Assembly: GCA_948567375.1 (NCBI GenBank)
Contig: OX419757.1
Location: forward strand, 72,292,001 to 72,356,000
Source of the DNA: Lunularia cruciata
Lineage: Eukaryota > Streptophyta > Marchantiopsida > Lunulariales > Lunulariaceae
DNA: 64,000 nt
Reading direction: 5' to 3'
This document shows positions 45,048 to 57,866 of the stretch, one piece after another. Made by a program: the position numbers and the translations under genes. The notes beneath the pieces were generated by a model. The model was not told the origin of the DNA. It saw only the letters and a list, made by a program, of their open reading frames with translations, and did not search any database. Within the stretch, counting starts at the first letter, position 1; each line of letters opens with the position of its first letter.

Positions 45048-47273
45048 ATGGCCTCGATTGTGCAGGCATTGCCTTCCTCTTCGATGGGAGTGAAGTATTG
45101 TACTTCTGCTTCGAGACTCTCGTATGTGTCACCGGGTTGCGGGCGATTAAATAACAGAGGTACATTGATTCAACATCCTTGGAATCTCTTTTTGTCGATA
45201 AACCCTCCGCTTGTCCCACGTGATCAAAACCCTCCTTGTTGCCACCATGAAATAAACGTTTACCTGACACCTCATGATATACAAGGCTTAGCACTCAGTT
45301 GTTTCCAATCTTGCGAGTTTGCTCACTCCTCAGTACGTGTATGTTGACATGCACAGTGCACTTTAGCATACTTTGCAATGAATATAATATATCAGGAAAC
45401 ACCTAAAGCACAAGTGCAAGTTAAGGATCATTTTTCATATATCTAGCATACAGGTGATAAGAGTGTGATACAAGCATGACTCTGTGCTGTCAATACAATG
45501 GTATATTAAGGTGGTCTTCACAGCTATGGTACAGCGGTTCCGAAAGTGTTGACGGATAATTCTCTGAATTGCCAGGATTTGCCGCCAGTGTAAAACAAAA
45601 GGGTTTAAAGGCAGAATCTCTCAGGATTTCGAGCTTTTTGTCTGGAGAAGGAGCTAATGTTCTCAAGATGGACATTACACGCTCTTGGTTCAACAAGGCT
45701 TCCGGCTCCAGAGCAGCACCTTCGTGTTCGATGGCAGGAACAGCCATACCCGATGAATCTCCACCAAGTATCTATGACAACATACCGAACTTCACTGGTG
45801 CGGTGTGAGAACAGTATTCTGTTTCATGTCAATGTTTCACGGAGTTGAGTGTTAATTAAGTTCCCTTGTAATGATGTTCGCTTTTGACAAATGAGGCTAT
45901 GGCACAAAGAAGGTTCTCATATTCTCACGCATGTTTTGCAGATAAAAATATATCTTTAAAATTTCGTGCGCTCTGCTTTTACCTTTGGACGTCTATTATA
46001 GCTGTGCCTCTGTTTATAGTCATGGCTGTATTCCAGCCTTTTGTACTGCTTCTGGACAAACACCGCCGGAGGGTCCAACATGCTGTGAACCGAGTTTGGG
46101 CAACGTTGACCACACGACTTTTCTACAAAACAGAGATCGAGGGATGGGAAAATTTACCCGCTTCAGATGAGCCAGCGGTATATGTCGCGAATCATCAAAG
46201 TTTTCTAGACATCTACACTCTCTTCCTGGTTGGAAGACCTTTCAAGTTCATCAGCAAGACAAGCAACTTTATGATTCCCATCATTGGTTGGGCGATGTTT
46301 CTCACGGGTCACGTGCCACTCAAACGACTGGATAAACGTAGCCAGTTGGTACGTCTTTCATTTTCACAAGCATAGCCTTTGAAAGATATTCGGGTCCAAT
46401 TGTTGGTAGTCATGCTGAAAGCAGTTGTGGACTTCAGGAGGCATTAGCAAAGTGGGAAAGATCAAGAACTCTCTATCGCAAGCCCTTATGTTGGGTATGG
46501 TCGTAAAGTTGATGTCGCGCGTGCTTGTAGATATGACATTTTTCACTCTCGTACAATCATGTCTTCCGCAAAACTTTCTCTAATGGCGACATCTGCCGAC
46601 AATCTTTCTTGGTCTACTGATTCTACAGGAGTGCCTGAGGAAGTGTCTTGACTTAGTAAAGAGAGGAGTTCCTGTTCTATTCTTCCCTGAAGGAACTCGC
46701 AGCTCCGATGGGAAAATGGCTGCTTTCAAGGTATTTGAAAAAGTTTCTATTCGCCCTTTGTTTGTCAAGCTATTGCCCAGTGTATGTACTGATTGCACGT
46801 CCTTTCTTGTCCAATGGTTTAGGATATACTGTAGAAATAGGACCTCTAGGGGCTTATCTGCCCTCCGCAAGTAGTGCAAAACAATCTGACCTCAACAGAC
46901 AGAAGCATTTTATCTGGTATTCCTGAATCATGTAATTCTTTGGTGGATATTGGCTGCTTCTCCCCTCATGTTTATGTAGAAGACTAGTAATCAAGAGCAT
47001 CAATTCCAAATCTAAAGGCAACATCTTTACTTGTGAGGGCTGCAGAAAGGTGCTTTTACGATTGCGACTAGGGGACAAGTCCCGGTAGTTCCTATCAGCT
47101 TAATTGGTACGGGAAAGCTTATGCCGAATGGACTTGAGGACACGTTAAGACCGGGGAGGGCTAAAATCGTCATACATCCACAATTGCGAGGGACCAACGC
47201 AAACGAGCTCTGTGACCAAGCAAGGGACGTAATTGCGCAAACTCTTTTGAAACATGGGATGCCTGTGGTATAA
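45048..47273 (+). CDS. LPAT1: 1-acyl-sn-glycerol-3-phosphate acyltransferase, plastidial (LPAT1/ATS2 type)
   Basis: Acylates the sn-2 position of lysophosphatidic acid to make phosphatidic acid in the plastid envelope (prokaryotic lipid pathway). Five exons: 45048-45159, 45576-45797, 45942-46348, 46629-46730 and 47046-47273. All borders are GT-AG with matching phases, giving 356 residues, the usual length for the plastid enzyme. Residues 1-110 are serine- and alanine-rich with few acids at the start, consistent with a transit peptide. A hydrophobic segment lies at about 120-150. The acyltransferase motifs are all present: NHQSFLD with HX4D (H196, D201), KFISK (213-217), VPLKR (236-240), FPEGTRS (266-272) and VPVVPISLIGTG (293-304). 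It looks intact and functional. Confidence 0.95.
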
Positions 47274-48160
47274 ACAGACAGAGCGGATGCAAAACGACCA
47301 CCAAAAGCAGGTGCTGCTGGCTTCCTATCAGTGATGAGTTGTGATGACAATTGTGAAAGCTTTTGACTAAAGACGAATTCAACAGTGCAGCCTTGGTAGA
47401 ATTAAACCTGGTCTGCTCGGGCAACACACTTGAAGGTTTCGGCTAAGTGATTGACACGGGAGCCTACTTTTGCAGCAACAAGGATGATTTAATCATGGCA
47501 GTGAAGCTCCAATTGTATCAAACGAGAAACGAAACTAGTCACGATTATGTCTGGAAGAGGTATTTAATCAGATTATCCCTACTTTTGGTTAGGCTGCCAG
47601 CGAAACGTGGTATCTTACACACCTCGTATCAGTTCAAACATAGTTCTCCCAGTCAATCTACATCCTGTTCCTGGACCCCATATTTAGCCAATGGGGGCTT
47701 CAATTCATGAACGTTGGTTGTCTATCTCATCTGGCAAAATATAGTCTAGCTATCTCCTGGTTGTTAATGTTGTCAGCATCATGTATCTGCCAGGGGGCCC
47801 AGTAGTAAGCCACCAACTGGAGAGGTTGCCACTTTTTCGAGAAGAGGCTGATACCGTTGGAACTGTCTATACAGAAAAGTTTAGCAGCCCATACAGGTCC
47901 TGCTAAGGAGCTCATCATGAACGCGAACTCACCCTTGTGCTTTCTGAGCATCTACCACTTTCAGTACCTTCTCTGCAGCGTAGAGCTGATCATATCAACC
48001 AGTCCTTATTCACCAAGTGTACAATTTCGGTTTCCAGTTTATAGATCTAGTTTGTTGAGTTCGCCACCGAGACATAGGAGCATGTACAGGCGCTGCACAT
48101 TTGTTATTCATTTCTGGTAAAGTCTAAATTAAGACGTCATCTGCAATCTTTTCTCCACAC

Positions 48161-48188
48161 AAATTTCTGTGTGGATACACAGAAATTT
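48161..48188. repeat. 12-bp perfect hairpin
   Basis: AAATTTCTGTGT (48161-48172) and ACACAGAAATTT (48177-48188) with the loop GGAT. Confidence 0.85.
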
Positions 48189-48875
48189 CTGTACTTACGC
48201 AATGCTAAACAGGACTGTCAGAACTTTTTTAACCTCATATTGTGGAAGTCGTGGACATAAGTTTGGGCAGTAGTCGTGAGTCATGTAGCAAACTGAAGTG
48301 TTCTTTTGTGGGCTCCTATGCCCCTGAAGTGAGTTTGATGTTTTTAAACTGGAGCGCTCTAGCAAACTTGAGAAGTATCACATTCCACGAGTACAAGTGC
48401 ATTTGATGTATGTTCCTTGGGAGCTAATATCCACCTTCAATACAACCTTTTGGGCAATCGTCGGCGTGTGGAAACCGTATTCCTACCGATCATTGGTAAT
48501 TCCTCTTGACCGTGTTTCTCCTCCCATACAGTACAACAGGTTTTGAAGATGAGTTTTTAAGACGTTTCTTTCTGTTGGAAAAGTACTCAGACATGTGCTC
48601 ACACAATTTAACTTGAAGGTGAAGAGTATGTGGAATGTAAGTTAAAATGAGAGTGGAGAAGAGAAGAGTTGTTTGTAAAATTCAATTTACACTTCAAGGA
48701 TGAGACATTCGTATGTTTTGGCACTAAGCATCCGAGGACGCCCTTTGAAGGATGATGTAGGACAGAACTTTCATCATGTGGAGATGTGGCTGATGGAGCC
48801 TCTGATTAGATGACAAAAACGCAACTGCAAACGTGTGAAGAGTAAAGTACGCAATGGAATCTCTGTAGAGCAGGA

Positions 48876-49130
48876 AGCACACTGCGTGATTTGACCTGAT
48901 CACAATCAAGCATTTGGTTGTCTGAAAGGTTCACAGCAACAAAAGCTGAGGTCTTGTTTGTGACACCATCTTCGCTCTTGGTGTAATCGCAGATATCACT
49001 TCCACATAGAGAACACACTGCGTGATTTGACCCAATCTGACCAAGATTTTGGCGACCAAGCAAGTTTCACGTGAACGAAAAGCATTTCCTTGTTTGCACC
49101 ATCTAGTTGCACCATTTGTGACACCATCTT
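48876..49130 (-). repeat. Tandemly duplicated, possibly once-coding segment
   Basis: CACACTGCGTGATTTGACC occurs at 48878 and 49014, and TTTGTGACACCATCTT at 48957 and 49115, in the same order. Translated on the minus strand, both units run from a DGxxNK-like start to QVKSRSV or WVKSRSV, so the duplicated unit may once have been protein-coding. No family is recognised. Confidence 0.6.
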
Positions 49131-49568
49131 GATGAAACCACCGCGTCGAACACGAATCACTAGACGAGTTTTATCCAGGAATACTTGTTCCATTAGTTTT
49201 CCATACCTGACTGAGGCACTTGTTCCAGGCGAAAGTGCCGAAGTCGTACTCCCAGAGTGAGTGATCTCCGGGTTCTGAACCTTTGAACTTCTGAACCTTT
49301 CCTATTCCTATAAAGGGAACGCAGTGGGTTCTGCGCTCGCTGGAATGCATAGAATACAGAATATTACCAGAATACAAACGAAACAGAACATTACATCTAC
49401 ACTCTACAGGAGACCAATCGCACTAGACGGTGCTTTTACGGATGCTCGGTGAACTGCAGGCAGTTTGCTTTCCAAATTCCCTGTGGTCGGTTCATAGGTC
49501 GTATGATTTATCTTTCTGATATATTTATACAGTAGGATAGATTACTCTGTGTGACGTTCTTGGAGCCT

Positions 49569-49637
49569 ACCTCCGGTTTTCTCCCTTGTAAGGCTTGATG
49601 GGTCCTTCCCCTCGTCTTTGCAGTCTTATGCGCACCT
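49569..49637 (-). repeat. Dispersed motif, copy F
   Basis: Reverse complement reads GCGCATAAGAC...GGGGAAGGACCCATCAAGCCTTACAAGGG, followed by AAACCGGAGG. It matches copies A and D-E in order, with substitutions. Confidence 0.6.
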
Positions 49638-52240
49638 CGTATACAACATGAAACGAAGCAGTGTCTCAAGATTGGAAAGCCATTCCGTAGAGGTTGCATT
49701 AATTTCTCGCTCTTCTCTTCGTAAGTTACACAAGATCAATATCTCACTGAAACTTACTTTGATAAGATCTACAACATGGCCTTTAGACGTGTGGAACACT
49801 ACACTGGCCTTTCATTTGTATAGTGAGGATTTACAGAGAGTCGTTTCTCGAGGAAGTTAGTCAATTTTCAAAATGGAGGAAGGCAATCACGTTGTTTGGA
49901 AACCAAATTGCAATAAGTAGGTACACGTACATCCCTCTCTACAGCACAGTTGTCTAGCATGTAAAGGCGCAGCTTGTCGTCGCTCTCGCTGGTTGTTTTA
50001 ACATGTGTAGGCACTGATAGTGCTTGAGCCTTAAAATAGACACGATTTTTGCCTCAATCCTCTTGTGATCAGGTGATATTCTATAGATTCCAGCGAGGCT
50101 GTACACAAGAGTTCTCTTCCTGCTGGAGGAAGATGCTGCAGACATGATATCCTTTCTATTCTCTGCAGTAGTCGCGCCTGAGGAAAAGTTTCAGTCAGGG
50201 GTAAAAGCTTAAGGACCTTCCCTAGTAGATATTCAAAAGATTCTGTAAGTTACGTGATCTGGATGCACTCTGTGCGTGTCCTTTCTGAACCAATACAGCT
50301 TCAGGTTGCTGGAGGGCTCCAGAAAACAACGAGAAGTTATGTCTTCAGGCAAGTCACGCAAGTCAAGCAAGTTAATGCAAGTTTCTGTAAGCAAAAAGCT
50401 AAGGATTCTTCAATAAGGTAAACGCTTGACATGTATGAGGGGAACAGGAAGCCGAATGTAAAGCTCACACGTATTTCAATCGTGGAAGTTTTAGGTTTGA
50501 CTCCTAGAAGATGTGGGTTCTGATCCTGCTCAATTTATCTCAAAACTTCCTGGGACTCCGTACTCAGTAAGATCCAGGAGAATTTTGTTGCCATGGGGTG
50601 TCAAACCTTTTCGCTTAGATCACACATATATTCTCTCCACTTACAACTATAGGGTGTGCCCAACGTGTATACACAGGACGATCCAAAAGGCGCAGAAGAC
50701 AAAACAAAATACGTCCAAACACCTTGAATGTGATACTATGAGCTGGAGTTTTGAATGAGCTTGAGGTGACGATGTTTGGTAGGTGTCCGATGAATCAATC
50801 GTTGTGACTGAGATCTTTCGGACCTCACCTCTTGCTAGTACCTTTTGCCTTTTCCCATCAGTGAGTCACTGCTATCGTTTGCTTTGACAGTCGCAGATCC
50901 ATGTTCTTTGCCTATGTTTCTTCACCCGTGACCTCCGTGTACTACGAGGAATTTTCTTGACGGATTTTAGGACAAGGACTATTGGAATTCTATAGAACCT
51001 TCAGGGGAAGTTCGATTGTGAGAGCACACTTTGTGAAGAATGACATACAAATCCATTCATGGTGTTCTCTGAGACATTTTTCTCCATTATGAATACATGA
51101 GACCGCGTTTCAGTAATCCAGTGAAACGTCGGGCAGATTCAGAAGTAGGAAACAGCATAGAAACCTTGAAACATTACCGGGAACACGATTGAGGATGAAG
51201 CAATCACGAGGCAAGTAATCCATACTCTGTCCGTTTGGATATATAAATGACCACAACTCTTTAACACATGTATAAAGACTTTTCATTGACATTTATCTGT
51301 ACGAAAATGTCAATTATTGGCTGAACACCCTAGACTTGCTTGTTTAAGATCTTGAACTTTACTTCGTCAATCATCAGAACGAACCTACATCTCCATGAGG
51401 AATCCCGATCCAAGGATGCAGATAAGCGAACGGAAGCAGTTAGACTACAAGACGAATGTATGAACTGCAAATCTACGTGGCACATGTGTGTATATCAGCT
51501 GGAGTACAATATAGAAGACCAGAAGGAGACATCACGTTTATCTATAACAACCAAATTTGTCGATCTTAGACCCACTTTCGTCTGTACTGATCATTATGGG
51601 GTGAGACGCGGTTACTAGATACTTCTATATCCTCATGGATTTCTGCGCCGTTTTGTCCCTCAGTTCTCGTGTTTTGTCTTTCTTATGAGGTTGGAGAGAT
51701 TCGGTTAACATTAGGGTTAACATTTCTTAGATGCGATTCTTTATCTTCTTGAAGTGTGGTCCTTCTTGGAGTTAACCTCACATCGAGGAAGGTGCTTACG
51801 ACCAATATTAGATCTCTAAATAGGTCCGATTTTGATGCGTACGTTGACTGAGATTCGTTTTCAATCAATTTTGAAGAGGGACCTATTGCTTATCGTTGAT
51901 GCTAACGGTAATGCCCATACCTATCTAGTGAAGGTTTTCCTTCGGGGATAACGGACTAATCATTAAGAATCGTAGTTACGCGTGCAAGAAACCGTCTGAT
52001 ATCGAATAACTCTTCATGAGGAAACCTCAGATTCATGTGATTGAGTAAATCTTTCTGATGTACCTTTCCTGATGTCTTGCATTCTAGCTAAAGACATTGG
52101 AGAATTTCATTGTGGTATAGGAACTACATTGGAAAGAATTTAAGGACGTGCATGAAAATCAGTGAGCAAACCATATTAAATGATTAGTTGATATTCAAGC
52201 TTACAAGAAAGATGTTTTATTCTTCTTGGAAACGGAGATA

Positions 52241-52302
52241 GGCGACCGACCGACCACGTAGAACACATGAAGGACGGGAAGACCCCATCATGCCGTACAA
52301 GG
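52241..52302 (+). repeat. Dispersed motif, copy B
   Basis: Reads GGCGACCGACC...CACGTAG...GAAGGACGGGAAGACCCCATCATGCCGTACAAGG. The GACC unit is triplicated here. Confidence 0.7.
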
Positions 52303-53170
52303 TATGGTGCTAGGCCCCGATAGTATCGATATGAGAAATCTGACCTACGCACTTCCATCCAACCACATGGTAATAAGTCAAGATATACTATAACTTCAAA
52401 CAAAGTATGTGGACAAAGACCCAAATATTTCTCGAGTCTGCCACAATCAAAGAAAGAAATTCCCTAGTGTGATAGGAATGGGGTTTCTTCACCTGCCAAC
52501 AGTGAAGAATGCATGCTACATGGAAGATCAATAATATCCTTCCATATTCGATATGTTTTGACCAGAAATCATGCAAAACGAATCAAGTCAATCTGTAAAC
52601 AAGCTGACAATTCGAATTCAGAATGCGAATGAGACCATATTGCTGGATAGATGAGCCCGTGCCAGGACTTTGATACGGATAACTAGTACAAAACAACTCT
52701 CGAGCTGGCTAACCATAGTTCGCCACCACTCATTAAGACTTCCAGTATCCTGACAATAGTACTTCTTCACTTCCGCTCAAGCAGATTTATCTTGTCCTCA
52801 ATGCCAGAATCTAAACTCGGCGACTCATCCAGACTCTTCATCGCTACAGCGTATTCTCGTTGACATCAGAAAGGCTCTGGATATATCCCTGAATCTCACT
52901 GAATGTCAGCCATTGTAGAGCGTATCCATAGAGCATCCGCAAGGTACTCATGCCCATTGTGCAGTTCCTAACTCCCTGACTGGTTTTACTGTCCCCCAAA
53001 GCCGAAGCTATCCTGCGGTTCTGTTATGTATGAGCCTCCACCAACAGTGCCTTCTGCTCTCGCTTTCGGTACACCAACCCTGGAGGGCGTTGAGCAATCT
53101 CTTCCACCGTGCCTGGAGTATATACAGGCACCTCGTTTTATCCTGTAAAATATAACATCAGTTGTTGGTA
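52303..53170. other. Intergenic, nothing recognised
   Basis: No supported gene or repeat structure. Short frames only. Confidence 0.45.
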
Positions 53171-53180
53171 CCAAGAAGTC
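53171..53180. repeat. Target site duplication (left), CCAAGAAGTC
   Basis: Perfect 10-base direct repeat of 54368-54377, directly abutting the terminal inverted repeat. Confidence 0.85.
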
Positions 53181-53594
53181 CAGAGATGGACTTAACAGTA
53201 CCCCAACTTTTGCACATCGACTTCACTTTGGCACTCCAAGCTAGCAGAAAGACTTAACATAACTCCTTTAGCTTGACGTGGCATGCGGGCCCTACGTGGC
53301 ACCTAATATTGAACATCTAGCCTATGTTCTTGTAACTCACTACTGTACTTGAAAGATCCGACTTCGCATAGAACATGGCCGGTTATCTTGTTCATCGTGG
53401 TAGACAGACTGGAATCGAGGAGTTTTGAATCGACTGTCACAGAAATGTTTTCGAGAACGATGATTGATCTATGGAAATGTGTAAATTTAGGGCAAACGGT
53501 TTGCTGAGGAAGAACAGATTATCCTTGTTCGACTTTGGGCGGAATACAGGGTGAATGGGTGGAATTGTTAATTTCAAACAGAACATCTAAACAG

Positions 53595-53935
53595 AGCTCC
53601 GGACTGGAGTTCAGCTCGAAGCGAATGAGATTAGATTTTCAAGTTGAACGAAAAAGTCGACCCGAAATTGCGGCCGGACTGGAGTTCAACGGGAAACCGA
53701 AGTAATTAGACTTTCGAGCCGGATGAAGAATTGGGCCCGGTCTAGGGATCAAGCCCGAAGCACAAGAAATTAAACTTTCGGTCCAGACTGGAATTCAACC
53801 AAAAGAAAGTAGATTTTCGGGTGGATGGGGGAGTTCACCCTGGAGTTTGGGGCTTGAGGTTCAGGCGAAACAAATTACACTTCCGGGAAATGACTGGAAT
53901 TCAACAAAAGCCATCAAACTTTTGGGATTAGACTT
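53595..53935. repeat. Degenerate tandem repeats inside the MULE
   Basis: The phrase GACTGGAGTTCAAC (or GACTGGAATTCAAC) recurs at about 53602, 53677, 53786 and 53892, each followed by A-rich sequence and a TTAGACTTTCGG-like word. Weaker copies lie near 53740 and 53840. The spacing of about 50-75 bases is irregular. Confidence 0.7.
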
Positions 53936-54272
53936 TAGCCAAAAGAAAAGCTGGAGCTCCTGCAGAGAAAAAGTTCTTGTTTCGAATCCAACACGGATTT
54001 CGGATCGTAGAAATAGCAAGAAAATTTGTTTACGGGAAGTCTGATGGAAAGTCTACGGGAAAAACGGATGGAAATCTCGAGGCAAATCCATTTATCGGAT
54101 ATTTCTCTGTGCGACGACTGTTCTGTCTTCCAGCTGAATTTTCTATGCACTACGCAGGTCTAATAACTTGACAAAAATATTACTTGCCGAACACGGAGCC
54201 GCCATTGCGGACTATGGCGAGCGGATGATACGTCGGACCATGTTAGCATCAAGGGGTTCAGACTTAAACTTC

Positions 54273-54298
54273 AAAGACTTAACAACAGTTAAGTCTTT
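54273..54298. repeat. 11-bp perfect hairpin at inner edge of right TIR
   Basis: AAAGACTTAAC (54273-54283) and GTTAAGTCTTT (54288-54298) with the loop AACA. Confidence 0.85.
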
Positions 54299-54367
54299 CT
54301 GCCAGCTTGGAGCGCCGTTGTTAAGTCTATGTACCGCATTTGGGGTACTGTAAAGAGTCCATCTCTG

Positions 54368-54377
54368 CCAAGAAGTC
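54368..54377. repeat. Target site duplication (right), CCAAGAAGTC
   Basis: Identical to 53171-53180. Confidence 0.85.
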
Positions 54378-56500
54378 GTTTACCCTGCCCCTTCCATTTC
54401 TACGGACGGAATGACTTTCATCTGTGGCATTTGAGGAAGAGTGACATTTCTCTTCGAGTCTTTCCCAAGTTTTCCAGTTGGGGTCTTCCCTGTCTCCTGC
54501 TTTCCGTGCACAGCTTTATTCTTTTGTCGTGATTTGTCAAACTTGGACTTTTGTTCTATCTACACTCAACCTACACATGGCATGCTGGAATTTTCTTAAG
54601 ACATTTCATTCAGCAATGGATTAAAAGAAATGCTGAATGAAAGACCTTCTCTGAGCACATATGTGCTTCCATATAAGGAGTTGTCAGTAATGTGTAACTC
54701 AAGGTTACCCCTGGTAGTTGTCAATCAAACTGGTAGGATTCACAACTTGTACTTATTTCTATATCAACGGAATATAATTTTCAAGGTTAAACCCAATCTA
54801 CATCCTTTGACGTACGATCAAAGAAACATTCTCAATTCCCGAAGAAATGATTGCACACACGAGAAAAAGGGAGTTGCGACCACTCCTTATAGTCCTTCTG
54901 ATGATCCTAAAATAAATTAACCCACTGACTGAGCTCGTGGTGGTCATTTGTTATATATACTCGCTTGCATTAACAGGTATCCTTGATGTTTGTTGATGTA
55001 AAAGTCAATCAAACCGACTGCAGTGCTCTTGAATTTAAGCCAATCTAGATTCACTTCCAGTTTTAGTATCACATACGCGTAAGCTCATCTCAAGTTCGTC
55101 CGCATTTCTCCACAGTTGTACGTGCTGTATTTCCACCATAGAATGCTATGCGCCGGTGACCATTTTGACACATTTTGACGACACTTTTGAGACCCTCCCG
55201 GCGGCGCCCGTGCTTGTATGGGATGTGAAACAGCTGACTGGAACCGCGCCACGACAACAACCCCCACTGGCGACGTCACAGCATTTGTCTCGCTCAACTG
55301 CACCACTAGGCCGTAGATCTGCGCCTCTGTACGTCTTAAATGAGACGTCGGATTGATAAATGGTACCGTCTCTTTGTGACGTTGACCATAATTCGAGGTG
55401 CGTCTACTGACAACCGCGTCCCTGCTTGTTGGACGCGGTGACCTTCAAGGAGTTCTGTGCACCCGTCCTTTTGGCCCAGAAGAAGAGGGCGACGCACTAG
55501 GGACGGTCTCAAAACGGAACCGGACGTCCGTCCCGAGGCGCGAAGGAGACGGTGCATGCATGCTCAGGAACTGGGAGACCCATGCGATCAGTGCGGTAGA
55601 AAGCGGAGCCAGCTAATAAAGTGTGTAGAGTAGCTTTCTTCCTGCCAGCCAGATTTGGCGAAGCGTCGCTAATTCTTTAACTTACATCGTAAGGAATCTG
55701 TGTACTGGACTCTCCACTAGCGTCTGCTAATGTACCTTTATCTGAATCCTTTTACGGTACGGCTCTGTCCTTTCTAGTACCGATCTACCTCACTGTTGCC
55801 CTCCACTCCCGAGATTCCAGTGTTGAACGAATCCGGGAGTCCCTTGGAGCAGGGCAGATTCGTCTTCCCGGTACTATTGGGGATTAGCTCGTTTTACCCT
55901 CTCTGTCTTCTCCTTGCACGGCTTTGATGGGGGTCGTCCCATCCTTCTTGTTATCCTACGCGGTCGCCATTTTCATTTTAGAGAATCCACACTCCAACTT
56001 GGTGGCATATGATATGGAAAAGATCTTCACGTTTTTCTATCCTTTCGAGGTCTTCCTATGGGAGAGGAGTCTTGTGTTCGTAAAGTACATACTCTTACAT
56101 ATCCCATACTTGAATTCCTCGTCATTTGAAAAAGTAGGCGTACGAAGGTAATCAGAATAGATAGTTTGATTCTAGATATCGCTTCTTTGAATATCTTGGA
56201 TCCTTACAAGGATGTTGTTAACGACACAGGTATCGATAAAGGGTAGACAGATTGGAAAATGTGAAAGTCACTCTCGGCCCAACAAGCTTTCCTCACCAAC
56301 AGAAGGATCGTGAATTCAGTCGTAAATTTCCCCGATTGTATTCAGAACAACTGCACAGCACTTCGCAATTACTCCATTGTGCATATTTCTCACTAGCACC
56401 ACGCTCTCAATGTCACCGCGGGACGTTAGCAGCATCTCGACATGTGAAGGCAGCTCGACCTAGAAGATGACTGGATATGCCTGGAAACACATCAGACTGG
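54378..56500. other. Intergenic with a GC-rich island
   Basis: A GC-rich stretch at about 55.14-55.62 kb opens frames on both strands (55156-55356, 55398-55616 plus; 55085-55306, 55336-55557 minus). None has a recognisable domain and they overlap, so I read this as composition, possibly a decayed transposon, rather than genes. Confidence 0.45.
55911..55969 (-). repeat. Dispersed motif, copy D
   Basis: Reverse complement reads GGCGACCGCGTAGGATAACA then AGAAGGATGGGACGACC and CCATCAAAGCCGTGCAAGG. Similarity continues to GGTAAAACG near 55895. Confidence 0.75.
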
Positions 56501-56507
56501 GAAGAGG

Positions 56508-56623
56508 TGACGTGGAGCATGTGATTCCCGTTTCCCGTTTCTTGATTTCCCCTATACCATGATGGTATAGGATAACTTGCAGACCAGCTCACCAACGAAA
56601 CGGGAATCACATGCTCCACGTCA
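56508..56623. repeat. 116-bp foldback element with perfect 27-bp inverted ends
   Basis: The arms 56508-56534 and 56597-56623 are perfect reverse complements (outer word TGACGTGGAGCATGTGATTC). The interior contains a second palindrome, CCTATACCAT-G-ATGGTATAGG. No target duplication is visible next to the arms. Confidence 0.9.
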
Positions 56624-57866
56624 TCAAAACTGTGGTTACCTGACTCCTCATCCTAAATCCACAACCGATAGATTATCTACGGTCTTGCTGCGTCCTCCAT
56701 GTCATCGTCGGGCAGTACAGTGACGCTTTCCCAAAGGCGACGTAAAAGTGTTCTGTCAACGTGGATGGACACCGTATGTAGGTGTTTCTGGTATGGATAA
56801 CATCCGGACGAGATGTCCTTTGTACCTGGATTCACCTCTTTACATTTAGAATCTGATTGATTTGGAGAAGTAAAAATTTGGATATTGATTGAGACGGTAA
56901 AATGCTTCGTCTTTCCATTTGAAAGGCCACAACGATTTCACCACTGAAGCGATGCTTCTGCTTTATTGCAACCACAGCCTTACGCCGAATTGTTGTGGGA
57001 TGAACCAAAGTTCAATTTGGTCAGGTTGACGTTGTCCGTAAGAGCAGGCAATTCTTTTGTTCATCTGTGAATATAGGACTAGAATGTGCATACATGAACC
57101 AACTGGAAGTGCCTCTTCTATTCACCTCGTGGACCATTGTTATTAGTAGTTCCAACCTTCACATTCTTCAGTTAAATGTTGTTCGTTCCGAAGACGACTG
57201 CAGGCATCAAAACTGCATGTACAGTACTGAACAAAATGTAGACGTGGAAAAGTGTTCTTCGAGGATGAATTTGGTCACGAACAGGAAGAACGCTCTTTGG
57301 ATTGGATAGAATTTGCGTCAAAGCTGAAAACTTGGTAAAAAATGGATATCTTAATGCTCAGTTCGCTGTATGGGTGACAAAAAGTGTACAGCACAGCAGA
57401 TCAAACACCGAAACTGTAGGCCGTTATTTATAACTTTTTATTGCCGAACGCACTGTGAGTTGGACGCCTTTGTCGTTCTATGTCGGTGCAGTTGTATCAC
57501 GGAGTCGAAGGTATGTAGCCATCATGGCGACTTCCGGCTTCAGGAATGGACCAGTGCCGTGGAGTTGGAGAAGGGAGACCTTTCAGTCACTTGCCTTGAG
57601 CGTTTTCTTCTGTCCTTCGAGTCACACCCCTATTGCGGTTGATTCTCGTATCAAGGTTCTGGTCTCATAGCAGAATTTGCATCTTCCGCAACACACTTTG
57701 ACTACACCAATGGCCAGGTCACAATAAGTTTCTTATAGACTCGCAGGTAAATTATTTCTGACATTTGCAATCGTTGATTGTTGGAACCTGGTCACTGTTA
57801 GCTGGAGGTTGTCTTAAAAGCCTTCCAGTCTGGGCTCTTGAAAGACAAGTAGACCTAGAGTGGAAA

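Larger units (their letters stand above)
47274..52240. other. Intergenic, no firm gene
   Basis: Open frames are short and overlap on both strands. I see a 12-bp hairpin (48161-48188), a decayed duplicated segment (48876-49130) and one copy of the dispersed motif (49569-49637). The sequence looks like old repeat DNA. Confidence 0.45.
53181..54367. mobile_element. Non-autonomous DNA transposon with long TIRs, Mutator-like (MULE)
   Basis: The 1187-bp element begins CAGAGATGGACT and ends AGTCCATCTCTG. Its terminal inverted repeats run over about 80 bp (53181-53258 and 54288-54367) and align with few gaps, including blocks CAGTACCCCAA, CTCCAAGCT and GCAGAAAGACTTAAC. It is flanked by a perfect 10-bp direct repeat. 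Long TIRs with a 9-11-bp target duplication are typical of Mutator-like elements; the CAGAG terminus also resembles hAT elements, but those make 8-bp duplications. No transposase frame is present. Confidence 0.85.
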
